Origin: an uncultured Clostridia bacterium
GTDB taxonomy: Bacteria > Bacillota > Clostridia > Oscillospirales > Acutalibacteraceae
DNA length: 34,911 nucleotides
Direction: 5' to 3'
Assembly (NCBI GenBank): GCA_947624835.1
Contig: CANQLX010000014.1
Location: forward strand, 1-34,911
The translations under genes were made by a program, and so were the position numbers. This document shows, piece by piece, positions 8,707-17,485 of this stretch. The notes below the pieces were generated by a model. That model was not told the origin of the DNA and ran no database searches. It saw nothing but the letters and a program-made list of their open reading frames with translations. How positions within the stretch are numbered: the stretch's first letter is position 1; each line of letters opens with the position of its first letter.

Positions 8707-8735
8707 AATTTACCACTTTTCTCTTTTAATTTCAA
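8707..8735 (-). promoter_or_regulatory. Promoter for ftsZ
   Basis: TTGAAA, 17 bp, TAAATT on the minus strand, inside the ftsQ-ftsZ gap. The gap otherwise shows only A/T-rich sequence. I see no terminator after ftsQ, so read-through from the cluster is also possible. Confidence 0.55.
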
Positions 8736-8822
8736 TATCTAAGCGATAATTTTCGCCATATTTATTATTCTTAATTTATTTTGTACAAAAATTTCATAGC
8801 TTTTTGTGCAAAAACACTGCTG

Positions 8823-10406
8823 TTAATAATAATCATCCGAATATGTGTCATCTGTGTAGTAATCATCCGTATATGTATCATCGGTGTAGGTATCATCTGT
8901 GTAGTAATCGTCTGTATACCCATCATCAGTGTAGGTATCATCTGTGTAATAATCATCTGTATACCCATCATCAGTGTAGGTATCATCTGTGTAATAATCA
9001 TCTGTATACCCATCATCAGTGTAGGTATCATCTGTGTACCCGTCATCGGTGTAGGCATCATCTGTGTACCCGTCATCGGTGTAGGTATCATCTGTGTAGT
9101 CATCCTCGCTGACGGAGGTTTCTTCAGGAACCGGTTCTTCCGAGCTTTCCTCCGGTTTATCGGAAGCTTCACTGCTTTCCTTTTTACTTGTCTGTGAGGT
9201 TTTGCTGATCTCCTTTGAAGGCTTTGAGGAAACCACACTTGCCTGCTCACCTACCTTCAGGTATGATTTTCCACCCTCAGGAGAGGCAAGAGATACATCA
9301 AGTGTCCCCGACAAATTTTCTCTTACATTTTTTGAAAGTATATTGGCTGCGGTTTCAAGCTTGTATTCAATCTCTTCAAATGTTCCGAGGATTATGCTGA
9401 AACCGTTGCTTTTAACAAGCTTTATGGATGTTGTATCGGAAATATCAATAGTCCTTATATCGGCAATCTTATATTTGCTCACATTTTCCATTATTTTGTC
9501 AAGATATTTTTTCAGATTCTTATCCTCATACTGTATTTCTGAAGAAAGATTTACATTCTTCAGCTTAGCCCCCGATATTTGCGGAATGTTATCATATTTG
9601 TTCAGGCTGTCTATTTCAATAATTTTCCCTTTTTTACTAAGAATTAGATATTTATTGTTATTTTCCACAACATAAGATGGCTTTGCCTCGGTTACCTTAA
9701 TATTTATTTTGTTAAAAAGATTCTTTTGGATATCCACTTCCTCAATATAAGGAAATTCCTCCTGTATTTTCTTAGTTCCGGGCGAGGTATTGCATAACAG
9801 CAAATTATCACCCTCATTAATCATGGATGCAGCTATGATTTTATCATTGTCATAGCGTGTTTTACCCTCAACCGTAATTTCGTCAATTTTAAAAAATACT
9901 GTAAGGGACATACCCACACAGACTGCCACGAGTATGAGTATAGTTACCGCCCCTAACAAGAACCTGCGAATTTTCTTGATATACGGATTCACCGGTTCCT
10001 TCGGCGGTGTTATTATTCTGGGCATTGGAATTGCATCAGATTCCGTATTCCTTGTTTTCGAAGGCTTTTTTGCCGTCCGCAGCGGCGATTTTTCCGATTT
10101 CACCGATGTCGCTCCGGATTTTGAAAACTTATTCCCATAATTTTTGCTTTTTGTCAGTTCATCAGCATTGCTGCTGCTTTTTTGGGGAGGATTCTGATTT
10201 TTCTTATTTTTAGGATTTTGTCTTGTATTCTGATTATTGTCAGAACTCGGTTTTACAGCGTTTTTTTTGGACTTATTCCCCGGAGAGGGTGTCGGTCGCT
10301 GTATCTGTCTGTTATTTTTTGATGAAACGGCAGGTTTACTAACATTCCGAGCCTTCCTGCCATTTGGCGGACGTTTTTTGTTTCCGCCACCGGAATTATT
10401 ATTCAT
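8823..10406 (-). CDS. ftsQ: FtsQ/DivIB with an acidic Tyr-Thr-Asp-Asp repeat tail
   Basis: 527 aa, about twice the usual size. Residues 1-145 are a basic, Asn/Pro/Lys/Ser-rich cytoplasmic region. A transmembrane helix spans ~149-172. A POTRA domain (~173-245, FFKIDEITVEGKTRYDND and then YIEEVDIQKNLFNKINIKV) and a FtsQ/DivIB beta domain follow to about residue 385. After that comes a Ser/Lys/Glu linker and then 18 tandem YTDDx pentapeptides (437-527). The protein scaffolds the divisome with FtsL and DivIC outside the membrane, so the tail should face the cell wall. Good ribosome binding site (CGGAGGAACG). It is 41 bp downstream of murG and the last gene before ftsZ; ftsA is absent. Confidence 0.92.
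   Translation of the reverse strand: MNNNSGGGNKKRPPNGRKARNVSKPAVSSKNNRQIQRPTPSPGNKSKKNAVKPSSDNNQNTRQNPKNKKNQNPPQKSSSNADELTKSKNYGNKFSKSGATSVKSEKSPLRTAKKPSKTRNTESDAIPMPRIITPPKEPVNPYIKKIRRFLLGAVTILILVAVCVGMSLTVFFKIDEITVEGKTRYDNDKIIAASMINEGDNLLLCNTSPGTKKIQEEFPYIEEVDIQKNLFNKINIKVTEAKPSYVVENNNKYLILSKKGKIIEIDSLNKYDNIPQISGAKLKNVNLSSEIQYEDKNLKKYLDKIMENVSKYKIADIRTIDISDTTSIKLVKSNGFSIILGTFEEIEYKLETAANILSKNVRENLSGTLDVSLASPEGGKSYLKVGEQASVVSSKPSKEISKTSQTSKKESSEASDKPEESSEEPVPEETSVSEDDYTDDTYTDDGYTDDAYTDDGYTDDTYTDDGYTDDYYTDDTYTDDGYTDDYYTDDTYTDDGYTDDYYTDDTYTDDTYTDDYYTDDTYSDDYY
8826..9098 (-). repeat. Tandem repeat coding (YTDDx)18 in ftsQ
   Basis: The DNA for the FtsQ tail is built of 15-bp units coding Tyr-Thr-Asp-Asp-x, where x is Thr, Gly, Tyr or Ala. 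A higher-order 45-bp unit (three pentapeptides) occurs three times at 8884-8928, 8929-8973 and 8974-9018. The last two copies are identical and the first differs at two bases. A 30-bp variant follows twice from 9019. Such identity suggests recent duplication by slippage or recombination. Confidence 0.95.
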
Positions 10407-10447
10407 TTTCGTTCCTCCGTTGAGGGATATTTTATCCTACAATAGAA

Positions 10448-11578
10448 TTATTTCTGATTTTTCGATGCAATAACCTCAACTATTACCGCATATATTCTTT
10501 TTACCGCATCACAAACTGCCATTTTTCCGGCATTGGAGGAATATTCTCTGAGACGTTCCGGATCAGAGGCAAGCCTATCTATTTCCTCTGTAAGCCTTTC
10601 GGGTGTGAGATCCTTTTCCTCAATCATAACAGCGGCATTTTTTTCAACAAGAGCCATTGCATTATGGAACTGATGATTTTCCGCCACATTCGGTGAAGGT
10701 ATGAGAACAGACGGCTTTCCCTTTACCTGAATTTCACTCAGTGTAATGGCTCCTGCCCTTGCAACGACAACATCAGCTGCCGCAAGGCAGGTCGGCATAT
10801 TATTTATATATTCCCTTATATCAAGATTTTCCGCCCTTTCAGGATCAACACCCTTTTCCCTCAAAAGGTCGGGAAACCATTTTCCATACTGACCGTATGC
10901 ATGGATATGCTGATATTTACCGTCCTTTGCACTTCGTGCAATTATATCTGCAAGAGATTCATTTATTATCCTTGCTCCAAGGCTGCCACCGAAAGAAAGT
11001 ATAACGGGTCTGCCGTCAAGTCCGAGCTCCCTACGGCTTTTTTCCTTGTCTGCCGTAAGTATTTCTCCCCTTACAGGATTTCCTGTTATTACAAACTTAG
11101 GACTTCCTTTAAAATGCTTTTCGGCAGCAGGCATAGCAAGCATAACTCTGTCCGCATACCTTGAAAGCATTTTATTGGTAACTCCGGGAAAGGCATTCTG
11201 CTCATGTATAATTATCGGAATACCGAGCTTCGCCGCCGCTCTTAGGACCGGTCCGCTTACATAGCCGCCTGTTCCTACACATATATCCGGATTGAACTCC
11301 TGTATAATCTTTTTTGCGGCTTTTCCTCCAAATATCGCCTTTTTTACTGTTATAATATTATCCTTAATTCCTACCGGCGTCAGCTTTCTGCTGAAACCCT
11401 GAACATTTATACCCTTAAATTCAAAACCTGCCTGAGGGACAAGTCTTTCTTCCATCCCACCCGACTTTCCGACATAAAGTATTTCGGCACCGGGCTGCCT
11501 TTCCTTCACAAAGCCTGCTATTGCAAGTGCAGGATTTATATGACCTGCGGTTCCCCCGCCCGCAAAAAGTATCCTCAT
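10448..11578 (-). CDS. murG: UDP-GlcNAc:undecaprenyl-PP-MurNAc-pentapeptide GlcNAc transferase
   Basis: 376 aa, full length for the GT28 family. It has the N-terminal glycine motif GGGTAGHI (residues 6-13), the linker-region motif FGGSLGA, and the UDP-GlcNAc site ARAGAITLSEI. It acts on the inner face of the membrane, turning lipid I into lipid II. Ribosome binding site AGGAGTGAG lies upstream. The gap to ftsW is only 12 bp, so the two are co-translated in one operon. FtsW and the PBP next door use its product. Confidence 0.98.
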   Translation of the reverse strand: MRILFAGGGTAGHINPALAIAGFVKERQPGAEILYVGKSGGMEERLVPQAGFEFKGINVQGFSRKLTPVGIKDNIITVKKAIFGGKAAKKIIQEFNPDICVGTGGYVSGPVLRAAAKLGIPIIIHEQNAFPGVTNKMLSRYADRVMLAMPAAEKHFKGSPKFVITGNPVRGEILTADKEKSRRELGLDGRPVILSFGGSLGARIINESLADIIARSAKDGKYQHIHAYGQYGKWFPDLLREKGVDPERAENLDIREYINNMPTCLAAADVVVARAGAITLSEIQVKGKPSVLIPSPNVAENHQFHNAMALVEKNAAVMIEEKDLTPERLTEEIDRLASDPERLREYSSNAGKMAVCDAVKRIYAVIVEVIASKNQK

Positions 11579-11590
11579 AAAAGCTCACTC

Positions 11591-12835
11591 CTAAACCTTT
11601 TCGAGATTCGATGTCCTCGAAATTGACAGCACTATTCCCATCTGAGCCATAAGCATCATCAACGATGTTCCGCCATAACTGAAGAACGGGAGGCTTATAC
11701 CCGTATTGGGCAGCCAGTCGGTTATAACAAGAATATTCAGTATTACCTGTACTCCTATCTGTGCCGAAAGACCCGTACCGAGCATTGAGCCAAAGGGATC
11801 CTTTGCCCTCATTGATATGGTTATTCCTCTCCATACAAGAAGAACAAATATTAACAGAATAAGCACTGCTCCGACAAATCCAAGCTCCTCACATACAACT
11901 GCGAAAACAAAATCGTTCTGTGCTTCAGGGATATACATAAATTTTTGTCTTGACTGACCAAGTCCCAAACCCCATATTCCGCCTGAGCCTATAGCATAAA
12001 GGGAATTTCTTGTTTGATATGTCGTCTGCCAAAGATCATCTGTTGTATAGGTCAGAGCCTGACCCCAGCCGTCAAGTCTTTGCATTGCATAGCCGAGATT
12101 ATCGGTTGCAACAAGATATACAATAGCAAGAGCTACAGCCGCACCTGCAATAATGAAATACCTAAGCTTGACACCGCCTATAAACATCATTATCGCACCG
12201 AGAATTACCATAATAACAACACCTGAGTAATGCGGCTCCTTTATTAAAAGCAGAACATAAATTCCAAGCATAATTACATTCGGCAGCACACCGTACCGGA
12301 ATGTATGCATTTCCCTGAAATGCTTTGAAGACCAGTCAGCTATAGAAAGTATCAATGCAAATTTAGCCACTTCAGATGCCTGAAATGAAAACGAAGACCC
12401 TAAATTAATCCATCTTTTTGGGTCCCCCGGCATAAAAAGAACAATGACAAGCAGTGCCAAACCAACCAAATATATAAACGGTGCAAGCAAATGGAAATGG
12501 TGATAATCAAAATATGATATAAATATCATCGCAATAAATCCGATTACTGCGAAAATGCTCTGCTTTGTCAAATACAGCTGGCTGTCATTAGTGCTTGATA
12601 ATGCCGAAGGGTAGCTTGCTGAATACATCATTATTATTCCTATTATGACCAAAACAAGCACGAGAAAAAGAAATGTCATATCCATTCCAAGCCGTATCGA
12701 AAAAAGCTTTATTTTATTTTTAACCTTTTTGAGACCTTTGCTGTCGGTAATTTCCCTTAGCTGCGGAGCTTTATTATCGCTCGGCTGCGGCTTATTCACC
12801 GGCAGCTTTCTTGCCGGTGACGAACTGTTAGGCAT
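11591..12835 (-). CDS. ftsW: FtsW/SpoVE-type SEDS glycosyltransferase
   Basis: 414 aa. About 10 transmembrane segments follow a charged cytoplasmic N-terminus of ~45 residues. SEDS signatures are visible: PGDPKRWINLG, FQASEVAKF, EAQNDFVFAVVCEELGF and the C-terminal GISLPFFSYGGTSLM. SEDS proteins polymerise lipid II into glycan strands together with a class B PBP, here the PASTA-bearing PBP of the same operon. Whether it serves division (FtsW), spore cortex (SpoVE) or both cannot be decided from sequence. It is the only SEDS gene in the cluster. Ribosome binding site AAGGGAGTG is upstream. Confidence 0.95.
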   Translation of the reverse strand: MPNSSSPARKLPVNKPQPSDNKAPQLREITDSKGLKKVKNKIKLFSIRLGMDMTFLFLVLVLVIIGIIMMYSASYPSALSSTNDSQLYLTKQSIFAVIGFIAMIFISYFDYHHFHLLAPFIYLVGLALLVIVLFMPGDPKRWINLGSSFSFQASEVAKFALILSIADWSSKHFREMHTFRYGVLPNVIMLGIYVLLLIKEPHYSGVVIMVILGAIMMFIGGVKLRYFIIAGAAVALAIVYLVATDNLGYAMQRLDGWGQALTYTTDDLWQTTYQTRNSLYAIGSGGIWGLGLGQSRQKFMYIPEAQNDFVFAVVCEELGFVGAVLILLIFVLLVWRGITISMRAKDPFGSMLGTGLSAQIGVQVILNILVITDWLPNTGISLPFFSYGGTSLMMLMAQMGIVLSISRTSNLEKV

Positions 12836-12878
12836 TTTTATAACACTCCCTTTCCGATAAACCTGCTGTAAAATTATA

Positions 12879-13910
12879 TCAGAATGCGACCCCTCCGTCG
12901 AACATTACTGCCGCCAATGCAGCAGAACCGCTTAGAGCCTCAATCAGACTAAATACAACAACAATCTTAACCTCAGACCAACCGCACATTTCAAAATGGT
13001 GGTGAATAGGGCTCATTTTGAAAAGCCTTTTTCCTTTTGTCAGCTTAAAATATGTCACCTGCAGTATAACGGAAAACATTTCCGCTATATACACAAAACC
13101 AATAGGTATTAGAAGTATCTCTCTGTCGAGTCCGAAAAGAACGGCGCATACATAGCCGCCAAGAAAAAGAGAGCCTGTATCTCCCATAAAGGTCTTTGCC
13201 GGATGGAAATTCCAAAGCAAGAATCCAAGACAGCCGCCTGCAAGCGCAGCAGACATGATTGACAGACCCATTCTTGCAGTAACGCTCGAAATCAGCATCA
13301 TAAATATTGCAGCAAACATTGTAACCGAGCCGTTAAGTCCATCTATACCGTCCGTCAGATTTACTGCATTGACAATTCCCACAATCAGAACCGCTGCAAT
13401 CGGATAATACATAATTCCTATGTCAACTTCACCTACAAACGGAACATAGGTACTTGTACCCTCTCCGAAAAGGTACATGGTTGCAAGATATGCTATTGCC
13501 GCAAGAAATTGAAGTGCAAGCTTCTGAACAGGTGTCAGACCGAGATTTCTTTTTTTTGCTACCTTCACATAATCGTCCAAAAAGCCTATAGCACCAAAGG
13601 CCGCCGCCATGAACAGACCGCCGTATACTTTTGCACTTTGCAAAGCTGTTTCTGCCGGTATACCGTTCTTTTCTCCTGTATAATGATAAAGGAACACACA
13701 CGCTACAGTTGTCACTATACTCGCCGCTATGAACATAAATCCGCCCATTGTAGGGGTTCCCTGCTTTCCCTTATGCCACTTTGGACCTTCCTCACGAATC
13801 GTCTGACCGAAATGAAGCTTCCTTAAGAAAGGGACAAGCCAAATTCCCAAGACACCGGCTATTGTAAAGGAAAGTACGGCTGCAATCACTGTCCAAGCTC
13901 CAGACATCAT
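12879..13910 (-). CDS. mraY: Phospho-MurNAc-pentapeptide transferase
   Basis: 343 aa with about 10 transmembrane helices. Family motifs are present: KGKQGTPTMGG near the N-terminus, the catalytic Asp pair regions (GFLDDYVKVAKKRN and NLTDGIDGLNG), FMGDTGSLFLGG, and the cytoplasmic histidine loop SPIHHHFE. It makes lipid I from UDP-MurNAc-pentapeptide and undecaprenyl phosphate. AAAGGTGG lies 6 nt before the ATG. It sits between the Mur-like gene and ftsW, its usual dcw place. Confidence 0.98.
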   Translation of the reverse strand: MMSGAWTVIAAVLSFTIAGVLGIWLVPFLRKLHFGQTIREEGPKWHKGKQGTPTMGGFMFIAASIVTTVACVFLYHYTGEKNGIPAETALQSAKVYGGLFMAAAFGAIGFLDDYVKVAKKRNLGLTPVQKLALQFLAAIAYLATMYLFGEGTSTYVPFVGEVDIGIMYYPIAAVLIVGIVNAVNLTDGIDGLNGSVTMFAAIFMMLISSVTARMGLSIMSAALAGGCLGFLLWNFHPAKTFMGDTGSLFLGGYVCAVLFGLDREILLIPIGFVYIAEMFSVILQVTYFKLTKGKRLFKMSPIHHHFEMCGWSEVKIVVVFSLIEALSGSAALAAVMFDGGVAF

Positions 13911-13960
13911 TTAATCCACCTTTCATAACCCGTTGTTTTGCACAAATCTGTCGTTTAATA

Positions 13961-14500
13961 TCAGTCATCAGACCCACTCGTAAAATATCCCGATATTGCT
14001 GCCAAAGGAAGTCCCGAAGCTGTCAGAACACCAATACAGGCAAGTACTTCTTCAACTGAGTATTTATCCTTGTCAATATTAATTCTGCTCAATATACCGT
14101 TGCCTACAATATCAAAGGTCGCTGTGTTTCCGCACCGGGATATATTGCGGCAGGCAAGGTCCGCACCGTAGTTATCGGTTGAATATGTCAGAACCTCATT
14201 TTCATCATTTCCGATATTTTCATACGCTGTTACCTTCTGCCTGAATCTGCCTATACGCTGCCATTCATTACTGTGCTTTTCATCATAAAGAACAGTATCG
14301 GCTATCACGTTTTCCGGACACTCCCCATTATATTTTGATGTTTCTATAACAAAGTCCGTATTCTCCGAAAAATCGTCGATACAATTATTATACGAGCAGA
14401 AATCCAGAATGCTGGAAATCAACTCCGCAAGCCTCTGGGAATCTTCGCAGTTAAGAAAAATCAGTCTGGGCTTTTGCACTGTTTTCATTTTATTAGTCAT
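13961..14500 (-). CDS. Mur-ligase-like central domain, ATP site lost
   Basis: 179 aa, intact, with a strong ribosome binding site (GGGAGGG). It sits exactly where murE and murF lie in related dcw clusters, between the PBP and mraY. The whole length can be laid along the central domain of Mur ligases. Residues 12-33 (RLIFLNCEDSQRLAELISS...) match the strand, P-loop and helix of the ATP site, but the GTNGKTT loop is replaced by NCEDSQR. Residues 48-80 match the D-x-V-I-E strand and the region of the TNIGxDHL motif. Residues 102-131 (EVLTYSTDNYGADLACRNI) and 140-173 (INIDKDKYSVEEVLACIGVLTASGLPLAAI) match the later strands and the N-x-x-N-x-LAA-type helix. The UDP-binding N-domain and C-terminal ligase domain are missing. 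It cannot be an active ligase. It may be a regulatory pseudoenzyme or a decaying gene. Confidence 0.7.
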   Translation of the reverse strand: MTNKMKTVQKPRLIFLNCEDSQRLAELISSILDFCSYNNCIDDFSENTDFVIETSKYNGECPENVIADTVLYDEKHSNEWQRIGRFRQKVTAYENIGNDENEVLTYSTDNYGADLACRNISRCGNTATFDIVGNGILSRINIDKDKYSVEEVLACIGVLTASGLPLAAISGYFTSGSDD

Positions 14501-14538
14501 TTTGGATCCCTCCCGGTATCTTTTATTATTCCGAAGCT

Positions 14539-16800
14539 TTATTCGATACCGTTGTCCTGATTAAATTCAACAGTAACAACAGTATACGGCTCGACCTCCG
14601 TCCCCGGCTCTATATCCTGAGATTTAGCATATGCCTCACTATCATTTATCGCAGAACCGGACAGGCATACATTAAGATCATTTGTTGATGCAAGGTAGTT
14701 CACATCGCTCAGACTGTGATTTTTGAAATCGGGCACCTTAACCTTTTGTTTCCTGCTTTCCTCGTCGGTATACAGAACAACCGTACCTTCTTTGGGAATG
14801 GTTGAATATGCAGCAGGGTTCTGTGCTATAACAGTACTTCCCTCACCGACCACTTCAGCTCTCAGACCGTCATTTTCCACCTTACGCTTAGCCTCATCAA
14901 GGCTCGTATTGTCATATACTCCTACTGTTGTATCAAGTTGTTCAGACTCGTCCTCGGAATATATCCTTTCCACTCCCAAATAGGGAAGAACCTCTCTCAT
15001 AATATTTCTGAAACAGGGACCTGCTACAGCGGAACCGTAGTAATTGATTTCAGGATCAGGCGTATCAAAATAACAAAGCAAAGCTATTTCAGGATCGTCA
15101 CACGGTGCAATGCCGCAGAAGGAGGCAATATAATCATCGGTAAGATTACCCTCCTCATCAACTTTTTTCTGAGATGTTCCTGTTTTTCCGCCTATTCGGT
15201 AGCCTGCAATATATCCGTTTGCAGCACCGCCGCCGGGCTTTGCATTTTTTTCAAGCATGGAAAGAACCTTATCCGCTACCTCTTCGCTTATTGCCTGTCT
15301 CTTTACAGTTGGCTCGGTAGCCTTTACAACATTTCCCTCGCTGTCAACAACCTGAGAAACAACATATGGTTGCATAAGCTTGCCGCCGTTAGCAATCGCA
15401 GAGCAGGCGGTTATCATCTGTATGGGGGTGATTTTAAAATTCTGTCCGAAGGACGAAACTGCAAGATCCATAAGACTCATTCCTGCCGGCTCGCCTTCCT
15501 TATTATAGAATATACTTTCACTTTCTCCTGGAAGATCTATTCCTGTTTTCTCCGAAAAGCCGAGAGCAACATAATATTCATAGAATTTTTCTCTTCCCAG
15601 CATAAATCCCATCTGCATAAATGCAGGGTTGCACGAATTGCAAAGTGCCTGTTCGATCGTCTGTGTACCGTGACCCGAACTGGTCCAGCAATCTATGGAT
15701 TCAGCTCCCTCATACGGCACATAAGAGCCGCTGCAGGTAAAGGTTGTATCATCCTTTATAAGTCCCTCAGACAAAACCGCTGAGGCCGTCACCATTTTAA
15801 ATACAGAACCGGGAATGTAGGTATCGCTGACACCCTTGTTTCTCCACTGTGCATTCTGTGCCTTAGCGATTGCCTCATCCTGTTTATCTTCGGGCAGTCT
15901 GTCAATTTCCTTCTGTTTTTCGCTGTCGGCAATTTCAAAGGGATTATTCGGGTCAAACGAACCCTCACAGGCAAAACCGAGTATTGCACCTGTCTTTACG
16001 TTCATCATGATTGCACAGCCTCTGTTTGCCACATTATATTCCTTTATGGTCTGACGTACATATTTTTCCATTATGCTTTGTATATTTTCATCAATTGTAA
16101 GAATAAGACTGTTTCCGTCGGAAGCCTCAACCTTCTGCTCATACTGATACGGCAGCGGATTATTTTGTGCATCCTGTGCTATAACAATTCTTCCGGAATT
16201 GCCGCTAAGCTCCTCATCATATTCATATTCAACACCCGAAAGCCCCTGACTGTCGCTTCCTACGAATCCAAGCACAGCTCCGGCAAAATTGCTGTGTGTG
16301 TAATACCTTTTATAGTTTTCGAGCAAATCTATTACTCCGCTTATCTTGTATTTATCATATATTTCATCACAAAACTCAAGAACCTTATCCTTAAGCTCGG
16401 CATCCGCCCTGCGTTTAAGCATAACATAATATGAATTTTCCTTTGTCTTCTTTATTATATCGTCTTTGTCAAGATCAAGTATTTTTGAAAGACCATCGGC
16501 AAAAGCCTCTCTTTTTTCATCATTCCAATTCTTGAAATTTGCCGGAGCAAGAACTATATCCCAGACAGTAATGCTCTGTGCCAATATATTACCATTACTG
16601 TCGTATATACTTCCTCTCTTTCCAGAAACCGTTGTATCGTGGAGCTGTTGTTCCACGGCTCTTTTCTGCAGGTCTTCCGACTGATATACCTGAAGGTACA
16701 ACAATCTTGCTATAACCGTCCCGAAGCCAAGCAGAATTATTATTATCATTGTTACGGTAGACCTTCGCCATAATGTAGCAGCGGCACCTTTTTTAGCCAT
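14539..16800 (-). CDS. ftsI: Class B penicillin-binding protein with two PASTA domains
   Basis: About 753 aa. One N-terminal transmembrane helix (~13-38) is followed by a PBP dimerisation domain. The transpeptidase has Ser332 (SVFK), Ser389-x-Asn391 (SCN) and Lys539-Thr-Gly (KTGT). Two C-terminal PASTA domains follow (~622-753, from VGVYDNTSLDEAK and VKVPDFKNHSLSDV). It cross-links septal peptidoglycan in partnership with FtsW. PASTA domains occur in both the Firmicutes division PBP (PBP2B) and the spore PBP (SpoVD); only one such gene is here, so it may do both jobs. Start: the ATG at 16800 has GAAGGAAGG upstream. A GTG at 16824 would overlap that site. Confidence 0.95.
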   Translation of the reverse strand: MAKKGAAATLWRRSTVTMIIIILLGFGTVIARLLYLQVYQSEDLQKRAVEQQLHDTTVSGKRGSIYDSNGNILAQSITVWDIVLAPANFKNWNDEKREAFADGLSKILDLDKDDIIKKTKENSYYVMLKRRADAELKDKVLEFCDEIYDKYKISGVIDLLENYKRYYTHSNFAGAVLGFVGSDSQGLSGVEYEYDEELSGNSGRIVIAQDAQNNPLPYQYEQKVEASDGNSLILTIDENIQSIMEKYVRQTIKEYNVANRGCAIMMNVKTGAILGFACEGSFDPNNPFEIADSEKQKEIDRLPEDKQDEAIAKAQNAQWRNKGVSDTYIPGSVFKMVTASAVLSEGLIKDDTTFTCSGSYVPYEGAESIDCWTSSGHGTQTIEQALCNSCNPAFMQMGFMLGREKFYEYYVALGFSEKTGIDLPGESESIFYNKEGEPAGMSLMDLAVSSFGQNFKITPIQMITACSAIANGGKLMQPYVVSQVVDSEGNVVKATEPTVKRQAISEEVADKVLSMLEKNAKPGGGAANGYIAGYRIGGKTGTSQKKVDEEGNLTDDYIASFCGIAPCDDPEIALLCYFDTPDPEINYYGSAVAGPCFRNIMREVLPYLGVERIYSEDESEQLDTTVGVYDNTSLDEAKRKVENDGLRAEVVGEGSTVIAQNPAAYSTIPKEGTVVLYTDEESRKQKVKVPDFKNHSLSDVNYLASTNDLNVCLSGSAINDSEAYAKSQDIEPGTEVEPYTVVTVEFNQDNGIE

Positions 16801-16915
16801 TATTGCTGTTCCTTCCTTCCCCACTCAGAAATATCCCTGTACTAAATACTATTGAAACATATCAATGCTTATGATAAGATTAAGATAATATAATATAAGA
16901 CCTATTATGGGCATA

Positions 16916-17440
16916 TTACATAAAGGCATTGCCGAATGCATCCAAAACAACAGTAAATATATTACCGGATGAATCCTCCTTTACAACTTCTCCCTTATCT
17001 CCCTCTGATAAGGAGAAAAATTTCTTCTGTGCATTTTTTGCCGGTGTCATTTTAAGTCTTGTTTCCGCAAAATTCCTAACATAGGAATCCGTAAGCTTAC
17101 TGTCTATCTCAAGCTGATATTTTGCCTGCAAATTTTGCAGCTCCGTAAGCTCCTTATTTTTTTCGGTGATACTGTCGTTAATTTCATTAAGCTCGGCATT
17201 AAAATGTACAAAAAGAATTGCAACGGATGCAAGCACTATTGTAAGCAGACTCACAAAGAAAATAACCACGGGATTTCTCTTTCTTCTCTGTGCCTTTGAG
17301 GATGACCCCTGACTTATACTTATTATTTGACCGCTTTTTTTCTTTCTTCTTGATTTTTTATCGGCACTTGACATTTGTATGTCATTATTTTCTTCAAAAA
17401 GAGACAGATCATATGCTTGATTTTCCTTCTTCTGAGCCAT
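16916..17440 (-). CDS. ftsL: FtsL-like divisome protein
   Basis: 174 aa. A Lys/Arg-rich cytoplasmic tail (1-56) precedes a single transmembrane helix (~57-80, NPVVIFFVSLLTIVLASVAI). A leucine-zipper-type coiled coil follows (~81-115, AELNEINDSITEKNKELTEL) and then the short conserved AETRLKMTPAKNAQKKFF segment. FtsL pairs with DivIC and FtsQ to activate FtsW and the PBP. Sequence conservation is low in this family, so the call rests on topology and position between rsmH and the PBP. Ribosome binding site AGGGAGGG is upstream. Confidence 0.88.
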   Translation of the reverse strand: MAQKKENQAYDLSLFEENNDIQMSSADKKSRRKKKSGQIISISQGSSSKAQRRKRNPVVIFFVSLLTIVLASVAILFVHFNAELNEINDSITEKNKELTELQNLQAKYQLEIDSKLTDSYVRNFAETRLKMTPAKNAQKKFFSLSEGDKGEVVKEDSSGNIFTVVLDAFGNAFM

Positions 17441-17485
17441 ATTTTTCCCTCCCTATTTATATTAAACAACAATTAATTGTTATAT

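Noticed and set aside
8884..9018. CRISPR-like array
   Set aside because: The 45-bp units are directly adjacent with no spacers and code in frame for YTDD pentapeptides. No cas genes are present.
8781..9197. Open plus-strand frames with short repeats opposite the ftsQ tail
   Set aside because: They arise because the 15-bp repeat unit lacks stops in several frames. There is no ribosome binding site, and the minus-strand frame gives a coherent FtsQ.
14938..15783. 281-codon plus-strand ORF antisense to the PBP gene
   Set aside because: The composition looks like random reading of the opposite strand, there is no ribosome binding site, and it covers the conserved transpeptidase domain of the real gene.
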